A DNA stretch of 7,087 bases from an uncultured Collinsella sp. (GTDB lineage Bacteria > Actinomycetota > Coriobacteriia > Coriobacteriales > Coriobacteriaceae), in assembly GCA_959602645.1 (NCBI GenBank), contig CAUGTZ010000039.1, forward strand, positions 1 to 7,087, given 5' to 3'. The notes beneath the pieces were generated by a model. That model worked only from the letters and a program-made list of their open reading frames with translations. It searched no databases and was not told the DNA's origin. Both the position numbers and the translations under genes were made by a program. Each line of letters begins with the position of its first letter. The first letter of the stretch is position 1. Shown here piece after piece: positions 1 through 4,616 of this stretch.

Positions 1-22
1 CGAGCCGTCATCGAGATTGAAG

Positions 23-54
23 AAGGGGGAGGCCTCGCGGCCTCCCCCTTTTTT
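23..54 (+). terminator. Rho-independent terminator of an upstream transcription unit
   Basis: A perfect 12-bp stem is formed by 23-34 and 39-50, closed by a four-base TCGC loop (35-38). The stem core is very GC-rich (GGGGGAGGCC against its complement) and runs into a six-T tract at 49-54. This is a textbook intrinsic terminator for plus-strand transcription. The gene it ends lies outside or at the very edge of the window. It insulates the acpS operon from upstream readthrough. Confidence 0.93.
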
Positions 55-68
55 GTATCTCGGGCAAT

Positions 69-98
69 TTGTCTCACATAGTAGCTGTGTTTTATAAC
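69..98 (+). promoter_or_regulatory. Candidate upstream sigma-70-type promoter (P1)
   Basis: TTGTCT (69-74) matches the -35 consensus TTGACA at four of six positions. After an 18-base spacer, TATAAC (93-98) matches the -10 consensus at five of six. It lies just past the upstream terminator and ahead of acpS, where an operon promoter is expected. The distance to the start codon would give a 5' leader of roughly 60 bases. The call is by sequence match only and is weaker than P2 because P2 is closer to the gene. Confidence 0.4.
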
Positions 99-104
99 CC
101 TCGT

Positions 105-134
105 TTGTCGCATCTTCTGTGAACGGGCTACAAT
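105..134 (+). promoter_or_regulatory. Candidate main promoter of the acpS operon (P2)
   Basis: TTGTCG (105-110) matches the -35 consensus at four of six positions and TACAAT (129-134) matches the -10 consensus at five of six, with an 18-base spacer. Transcription would begin near 141, leaving a short leader of about 20 bases that still contains the ribosome binding site at 154-160. Position, spacing and the terminator just upstream make this the likeliest start of the operon transcript. Confidence 0.5.
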
Positions 135-153
135 AACTTAGTCTGTGCGATAT

Positions 154-160
154 GGAGGTG
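154..160 (+). promoter_or_regulatory. Ribosome binding site that fixes the acpS start at 164
   Basis: GGAGGTG matches the anti-Shine-Dalgarno sequence almost perfectly and sits a few bases before the ATG at 164. The alternative in-frame ATG at 152 would overlap this site and has no purine-rich element of its own at a useful distance. It would also add four residues that the AcpS family does not need. Confidence 0.85.
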
Positions 161-163
161 AAC

Positions 164-703
164 ATGGCTGAAGCTGGTATCGGCGTTGATATCGTCGAGA
201 TTTCCCGCATGAAATCAATTCTTGAAAAGACGCCGTCGTTTGCTCGGCGTGTGTTTACCGAAGAAGAGCGTGCGTATTGCGATGCATCATCGCGTCCCGC
301 TGCTCACTATGCGAGCCGCTTTGCTTCGCGCGAGGCGGTGCTTAAAGCTCTCGGCACGGGTTTTAGTCAAGGCGTGGGTCGCAAGGATGTTTCGGTAACG
401 CGTGATAAACTCGGCAAACCGAAGGCGCTGCTTTCGGGCCGTGCTCTCGAGATCGCTCAAGAACTGGGCGTTGTTGAGGTCGCTCTTTCCATTACGCTTA
501 CGGGAGACTTGGCCGTTGCGAATGCCATCGCGATTACCGAAGATGCTCGGCCTAAGCCAAAAGATGAAAAGGTGAGCACCAAGAAACGCGTTGCGCAGAC
601 ATTTAAAGAGGCTCGCTCTGTATTAGATGAGCTCGAGCAGCTGCAGAATTCAGCATTGACGGAGCACCTGGGCGATGCTTCGCAAGATACGCTAGGAGCA
701 TAG
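164..703 (+). CDS. acpS: Holo-[acyl-carrier-protein] synthase (AcpS) with a C-terminal extension
   Basis: AcpS transfers the 4'-phosphopantetheine arm of coenzyme A to a serine of apo-acyl carrier protein, switching on fatty-acid synthesis in the cytoplasm. The 179-residue product opens with the family signature GIGVDIVEI at residues 5-13 (metal-binding Asp9) and has FTEEE at 31-35. The second signature, at 52-66, includes SREAVLKALGTG, with Glu57 and Lys61 at the metal and catalytic positions. The final strand motif SITLTGDLAVA (109-119) resembles the TLTDE type of E. coli AcpS rather than the SISHT type. The usual family length is about 120-130 residues, and the enzyme core ends near residue 128. 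The remaining 50 or so residues are charged, with Lys/Glu-rich, probably helical sequence at about 138-163; I do not recognise them. The start at 164 is chosen from its strong ribosome binding site. The stop codon abuts the nnr start directly. This is likely the first gene of the operon. Confidence 0.92.
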   Translation: MAEAGIGVDIVEISRMKSILEKTPSFARRVFTEEERAYCDASSRPAAHYASRFASREAVLKALGTGFSQGVGRKDVSVTRDKLGKPKALLSGRALEIAQELGVVEVALSITLTGDLAVANAIAITEDARPKPKDEKVSTKKRVAQTFKEARSVLDELEQLQNSALTEHLGDASQDTLGA

Positions 704-2320
704 ATGAAACCGGTTTTGAGTACCGAAGAAGTCGTTCGTCTCGAGGATATCATCGAACGCGAAGGGACTTCGAAGGCCGAGCTTATGGAGCTAGCGGGTG
801 AGTTTGCCGCTAACGAGGTCTTGAAGCTCAATCCCGATCGGGTTCTCGTTTTGGTCGGTTTTGGTAATAATGGCGGCGACGGTTGGGTTGCCGCCGATAT
901 CCTGAGCCATAAGGGTGTGGACGTGGATATCGTTTCTCCGGTTGAACCGGATGAGATTCCTGCTGCTCTGGCACGTCATGTTGCTCGTCGTACTGCCGGC
1001 CGCGATGTGCACGTTTGCGTCGGCCCCTCGCGTGATGAACTCGAGGTTTTGATCGATAAGGCCGATGTTGTTGTCGATGCCATTTTTGGTACCGGTTTCC
1101 ACGGGAATCTGCGTGCGCCGTTCTCCATTTGGATTCCTACGGTCAATGAATGCGCCGATTGTGTCGTATCCATTGATGTCCCCTCGGGCCTGAATGCAGA
1201 GACGGGCGTTGTTGATGACGACTGCATTCGTGCCGAGCGCACGGTGACGATGATTGCGCCCAAGATTGGTCTGTATAGCGCTGATGGTCCTGAGTATGCT
1301 GGCGATTTGATCTGCGGCAATCTTTACGACCGTCTTGACGAGGTCATCGATGATGTCGACCACGCCGCCGAGATTGTCGAGCCCGGTGACTTAGTTGATT
1401 ACTTTGCTCCGCTACCATCGAATATCGATAAGTATTCCCGTGGCTCCGTGCTTATTGTCGCCGGATCTGCGCAATATCCTGGTGCTGCCATTATGGCGGC
1501 CAAGTCTGCAGCTCGCGCGGGTGCTGGTTACGTGGCAGTCGCGGCTCCTGACGCCTGCGCCAATCTCATTCGCATGGCACTTCCTTCGATTCCGGTCTTT
1601 GCTATTCCGTCTGATTCCCGCGGCTCCTTTGGCGCCGCTGCGCGCATGACGGTGTGCGAGATCGCAAAGAAGTACAGCTGCGTGCTGTGCGGTCCCGGTA
1701 TGACGACGTCTGCCGGCGCTATGCAGGTGGTTTCGGGCTTGCTCGAGCTTGATGTACCGCTAATTTTGGACGCCGATGCACTCAACTGCCTTGCTAAGAT
1801 TGCCATTGACGGTATTGATAGTAACCCCGAGATGTATCGCCGCGAGCAGCCGTTGGTTATGACGCCGCACTATCGTGAGCTTTCGCGCCTGGTTGCCGGT
1901 GACGAGGTGAACGACCTTGGTACCGCGATTGCGGCCGCGCAGAAGGTTGTCTGGGCTGCAGGCTCCGACAATCTGGTGGTCATTGCCAAGGGGCCGACGA
2001 CGGCTATCTGTGGCGTTGAGCGTGTGCTGCTGCCGCTCTCGGGTCCGGCTTCTCTGGCAACTGCCGGTTCGGGTGATGTTCTCGCGGGTATTTTGGCCGG
2101 CACGCTTGCCACCATGCGCGACGAGATGGATCGTTGGGAGTTGCTGTATTCGTACGCCGTCGCACTTCACAGCTACGCCGGTTTTGCCGCGGCGACGGAG
2201 TATGGTGAGAAGAGCGTCATCGCGACCGATCTTATCGACTTGATCGGTCCTGCCATGGAGCTGGCGGCAAAGGATGCGCTCGAAGATCTGGGAATCATGG
2301 ACGAAGGGTCGGATGACTAA
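704..2320 (+). CDS. nnr: Bifunctional NAD(P)H-hydrate epimerase / ADP-dependent NAD(P)H-hydrate dehydratase
   Basis: This enzyme repairs NADH and NADPH damaged by hydration. The N-terminal YjeF domain interconverts the R and S hydrates, and the C-terminal ribokinase-like domain dehydrates the S form using ADP. The 538-residue length fits the fused bacterial family. Epimerase motifs seen are GNNGGDG (54-60), VDAIFGTG (124-131) and SIDVPSG (156-162), followed by APKIG (185-189). Dehydratase motifs seen are KYSRG (243-247), VAGSAQYPGAA (252-262), CGPGM (329-333), LDADALN (355-361), MTPHYRE (386-392), KGPTT (429-433) and the nucleotide-site AGSGDVLAG (454-462, catalytic-type Asp458). Both domains look intact. 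The tail is acidic. The ATG at 704 directly follows the acpS stop and has AGGAG at 694-698, inside the end of acpS, so translation of the two is probably coupled. acpS-nnr-alr is a common bacterial gene order. Confidence 0.95.
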   Translation: MKPVLSTEEVVRLEDIIEREGTSKAELMELAGEFAANEVLKLNPDRVLVLVGFGNNGGDGWVAADILSHKGVDVDIVSPVEPDEIPAALARHVARRTAGRDVHVCVGPSRDELEVLIDKADVVVDAIFGTGFHGNLRAPFSIWIPTVNECADCVVSIDVPSGLNAETGVVDDDCIRAERTVTMIAPKIGLYSADGPEYAGDLICGNLYDRLDEVIDDVDHAAEIVEPGDLVDYFAPLPSNIDKYSRGSVLIVAGSAQYPGAAIMAAKSAARAGAGYVAVAAPDACANLIRMALPSIPVFAIPSDSRGSFGAAARMTVCEIAKKYSCVLCGPGMTTSAGAMQVVSGLLELDVPLILDADALNCLAKIAIDGIDSNPEMYRREQPLVMTPHYRELSRLVAGDEVNDLGTAIAAAQKVVWAAGSDNLVVIAKGPTTAICGVERVLLPLSGPASLATAGSGDVLAGILAGTLATMRDEMDRWELLYSYAVALHSYAGFAAATEYGEKSVIATDLIDLIGPAMELAAKDALEDLGIMDEGSDD

Positions 2321-2322
2321 TC

Positions 2323-3468
2323 ATGAATAAAGCCGATTTGACGCGCTGGTCCTGGGTCGAGATCGACCGCGGGGCGCTCCGTCGCAACACGAGGGCCTAT
2401 AAGAACTTGTTGAATCCGCGTCAGCGCCTGTGCTGCGTGGTCAAGGCCGATGCTTATGGTCATGGAGCTGTTGAGTGTGCCAAGATCATGTATTCGGCCG
2501 GTGCCGACATGTTTGCCGTGGCGACGGTTAACGAGGGCGTTGGGCTCCGTCAGGGCGGGATTACTAAGCCCGTCCTGATTCTAAGTGAGCCGCCTATCGA
2601 GGCTATTCCTGCATTGCTCGAATTCGATATCATGCCCTCGGTCTATACGTCCGATTTTGCTCTTGCGTATGGCGAATGCGCCGTCGCGGCGGGCAAGGTG
2701 GGCAAGTACCATCTTGCCATCGAGACGGGCATGAATCGTATCGGTGTTCACTACACACAGGTGCTCGACTTTGTACGCGGCATCAGTTTCCATCGCGGCA
2801 TCCAGTGCGACGGCGTATTTACGCACTTTGCCACGGCCGATGAACCTTCGGGTTGGGACTACAAGCTGCAGTGCCAGCGTTTTACCGAGGCCGTTCAGGC
2901 CATTAAGGACGCAGGTTTTGAATGCGGTATCGTGCATTGTGCCAATACGCCGTCCTCGATGCTCGATTCTTCAATGCACTTTGACATGATTCGTGCCGGC
3001 ATCGGTTTGTATGGTCTGCAGCCATGTGAGCTGAGTGGTCGCGTGATGCAGCTTGATCCCGTCATGAGCGTCCACGCGCGTGTGACGCGCGTGGCGCATC
3101 CTGCGATGGGCGAGGGCGTGGGCTACGGCTTTACCTACCGCGTACCGCGCACGCGCGTTCAGATCTGCACCCTTCCGATCGGTTATGCCGATGGCCTTTC
3201 GCGTACGCTTTCCAATCGTATGGACGTGCTGTATCGCGGCGAGCGTGTGCGTCAGGTGGGCAATATCTGCATGGACCAGTTTATGGTCGCCATTCAGTCC
3301 AACCCGGCGCATGAGATTCCCGAGGCCGAGTATGGTGACGAGATGATCATTGTCGGCCGCGATGGAGATGCCGAGATTACCATGGACGAGATGGCGCGCC
3401 TACGCGGCACGATTAACTACGAGGTCGCTTGCGGCTTTGGTATGCGTCTCGACAAGGTCTACGTGTAG
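2323..3468 (+). CDS. alr: Alanine racemase (PLP-dependent)
   Basis: Alanine racemase converts L-alanine to D-alanine for peptidoglycan cross-links, in the cytoplasm with pyridoxal phosphate. The 381-residue product has the full family layout. VVKADAYGHG carries the PLP Schiff-base lysine at Lys41. The barrel motifs ETGMNRIG (134-141) and THFATADE (167-174) follow. The second catalytic base is Tyr268 in VGYGFTY. Also present are LPIGYADG (284-291), NICMDQ (314-319) and INYEV (364-368), which build the dimer-interface active site. It begins two bases after the nnr stop. The only Shine-Dalgarno-like run, AAGGGT (2304-2309), is weak and about 13 bases away, so translation probably depends on ribosomes finishing nnr. 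Nothing suggests a catabolic or resistance-type paralogue; its place among housekeeping genes favours the biosynthetic enzyme. Confidence 0.96.
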   Translation: MNKADLTRWSWVEIDRGALRRNTRAYKNLLNPRQRLCCVVKADAYGHGAVECAKIMYSAGADMFAVATVNEGVGLRQGGITKPVLILSEPPIEAIPALLEFDIMPSVYTSDFALAYGECAVAAGKVGKYHLAIETGMNRIGVHYTQVLDFVRGISFHRGIQCDGVFTHFATADEPSGWDYKLQCQRFTEAVQAIKDAGFECGIVHCANTPSSMLDSSMHFDMIRAGIGLYGLQPCELSGRVMQLDPVMSVHARVTRVAHPAMGEGVGYGFTYRVPRTRVQICTLPIGYADGLSRTLSNRMDVLYRGERVRQVGNICMDQFMVAIQSNPAHEIPEAEYGDEMIIVGRDGDAEITMDEMARLRGTINYEVACGFGMRLDKVYV

Positions 3469-3471
3469 GAG
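3467..3471 (+). promoter_or_regulatory. Ribosome binding site that fixes the uracil-DNA glycosylase start at 3477
   Basis: AGGAG overlaps the alr stop codon (3466-3468) and lies five bases before the ATG at 3477. The same reading frame stays open upstream to an ATG at 3441 and a possible TTG at 3429, but these lie inside alr with no such element, and the added residues do not look like the family. The start at 3477 is therefore preferred. Confidence 0.75.
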
Positions 3472-3476
3472 TCGCT

Positions 3477-4097
3477 ATGGGCGTCATGCACATCCCCGGC
3501 CATAGCCATCAGGCGCCGCGTGAGGTCGCACTCGAGGAGATCGAGGCCGTTCTGGGCGATTGTCACCTTTGCCAGCTTTACCAGTCGCGCCATAACATCG
3601 TGTTTGGCGTGGGAAACCCCCACGCTCGCGTGATGTTTATTGGCGAGGCGCCGGGCCGCAATGAGGATTTGCAGGGCGAGCCCTTTGTGGGGGCGGCAGG
3701 CGAGGACCTCAACGGCATTTTGTCGCTGGCGGGGCTCAAACGCGAAGACGTCTACATTGCCAACGTGCTTAAGTGCCGCCCGCCGGGAAACCGCAATCCG
3801 CGTCCCGAGGAAGTGCTGGCTTGCTCGCCATTTTTGCGTGAGCAGATTCGAAGCATCTGGCCCGATATTATTGTGACGCTCGGCAACCCCGCGACGCACT
3901 TTGTGCTCAAGACCGAGATCGGCATTACCAAGCTGCGCGGCAGGTTCCATCAGATGGGGCACTTTGTGGTGATGCCCACTTTCCATCCGGCAGCAGCGCT
4001 ACGCAATCCAGCGTGGCAGGAGCTGCTGGAGGAAGACTTTAAGATGCTGGGCGACTATCTGGGGCGACATCCCGCACCAGAGGACGCCTCGGAATAA
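3477..4097 (+). CDS. udg: Family 4 (iron-sulfur) uracil-DNA glycosylase
   Basis: Enzymes of this family cut uracil from DNA after cytosine deamination or dUMP misincorporation, starting base-excision repair. The 206-residue product has the four cysteines that hold the 4Fe-4S cluster, Cys29 and Cys32 (CHLC) and Cys100 and Cys116, in the family's spacing. The active-site motif GEAPGRNED is at 56-64, followed by EPFVGAAGEDLNG (68-80) and NVLKCRPPGNRNP (96-108). Near the C-terminus is the second motif FHPAAALR (169-176). The family is close to the phage SPO1 DNA-polymerase-related domain proteins, but the complete cysteine set and both motifs support a glycosylase. The gene starts eight bases after alr, has its own AGGAG site, and ends with two in-frame stops in tandem (TAATAA). 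It is a DNA-repair gene among cell-wall and tRNA-modification genes. The assignment is strong; the exact uracil or mismatch preference cannot be read from sequence. Confidence 0.92.
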   Translation: MGVMHIPGHSHQAPREVALEEIEAVLGDCHLCQLYQSRHNIVFGVGNPHARVMFIGEAPGRNEDLQGEPFVGAAGEDLNGILSLAGLKREDVYIANVLKCRPPGNRNPRPEEVLACSPFLREQIRSIWPDIIVTLGNPATHFVLKTEIGITKLRGRFHQMGHFVVMPTFHPAAALRNPAWQELLEEDFKMLGDYLGRHPAPEDASE

Positions 4098-4109
4098 TAA
4101 GGAGCATAT

Positions 4110-4616
4110 ATGTCCCTGGAGCGCCTGGGGGTAGGTACTTACAAAACGACTTGCGCTGCCGATACGGAGTACTTTGGCGAGCTAATTGCACCGTGCCTTG
4201 AGGACGGAGATGTGCTCATCCTGACCGGTGGCCTGGGAGTGGGCAAAACTCACTTTACCAAGGGCGTCTCGCGCGGGCTGGGCGATGGGCATATGGTTAC
4301 GAGTCCTACGTTTGCGCTCATGGCCGTTCACGATCAAGGTCGTATTCCGCTGTTTCACTTTGATCTATACCGCCTGGAGCATGCCTACGAGCTCGAGGAT
4401 ACGGGCATTTTCGATGTGCTGGGCTATGAGGGTGCTTGCCTGCTGGAATGGGGCGAACAATTCCAGGACGAGCTGACGGATGAGTATCTTTCGGTGACGC
4501 TCAGGCGTGATGAGGGCGACAGCGACGTGCGAACGATAACGCTTGAGGCGCACGGTGACCGCGCAATGGAGCTTTCCCATTTGATTGATAAGGCTGTACA
4601 AGATGAGCTTGCATAA
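4110..4616 (+). CDS. tsaE: tRNA t6A37 biosynthesis ATPase TsaE
   Basis: TsaE is the small P-loop ATPase that works with TsaB and TsaD to add threonylcarbamoyl to A37 of tRNAs reading ANN codons. In established models it drives turnover of the TsaBD complex. The 168-residue product has the Walker A motif GGLGVGKT (40-47), the switch-like TSPTFA (64-69), HFDLYRL (83-89) and LLEWGE (111-116), in the usual order and spacing. Length is normal for the family. The ATG at 4110 has a strong AAGGAG site at 4099-4104, five bases away, and begins 12 bases after the glycosylase gene. The 3' end overlaps the following tsaB-rimI-tsaD gene by 14 bases, so the partners are likely made together. Confidence 0.95.
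   Translation: MSLERLGVGTYKTTCAADTEYFGELIAPCLEDGDVLILTGGLGVGKTHFTKGVSRGLGDGHMVTSPTFALMAVHDQGRIPLFHFDLYRLEHAYELEDTGIFDVLGYEGACLLEWGEQFQDELTDEYLSVTLRRDEGDSDVRTITLEAHGDRAMELSHLIDKAVQDELA

Noticed and set aside
1..20. Possible last codons of an upstream gene, with an in-frame TGA at 18-20 just before the terminator.
   Set aside because: Only five codons would be visible and all frames are short here, so neither the gene nor the frame can be supported. The upstream gene may equally end before the window.
109..119. AcpS residues 109-119 lack the histidine found in the SISHT motif of some family members, which might suggest a broken enzyme.
   Set aside because: These are residue numbers of the AcpS protein. 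E. coli AcpS has a similar TLTDE-type sequence at this place, so this is normal family variation, and the Asp9, Glu57 and Lys61 residues are kept.
791..1363. Minus-strand open frame of 190 codons opposite the epimerase domain of nnr.
   Set aside because: It is antisense to a clear enzyme, has no recognisable motifs, and lacks a convincing ribosome binding site or promoter.
3459..3986. Minus-strand open frame of 175 codons opposite the uracil-DNA glycosylase.
   Set aside because: It is a shadow of the glycosylase gene, whose iron-sulfur cysteines and active-site motifs are complete in the plus frame.
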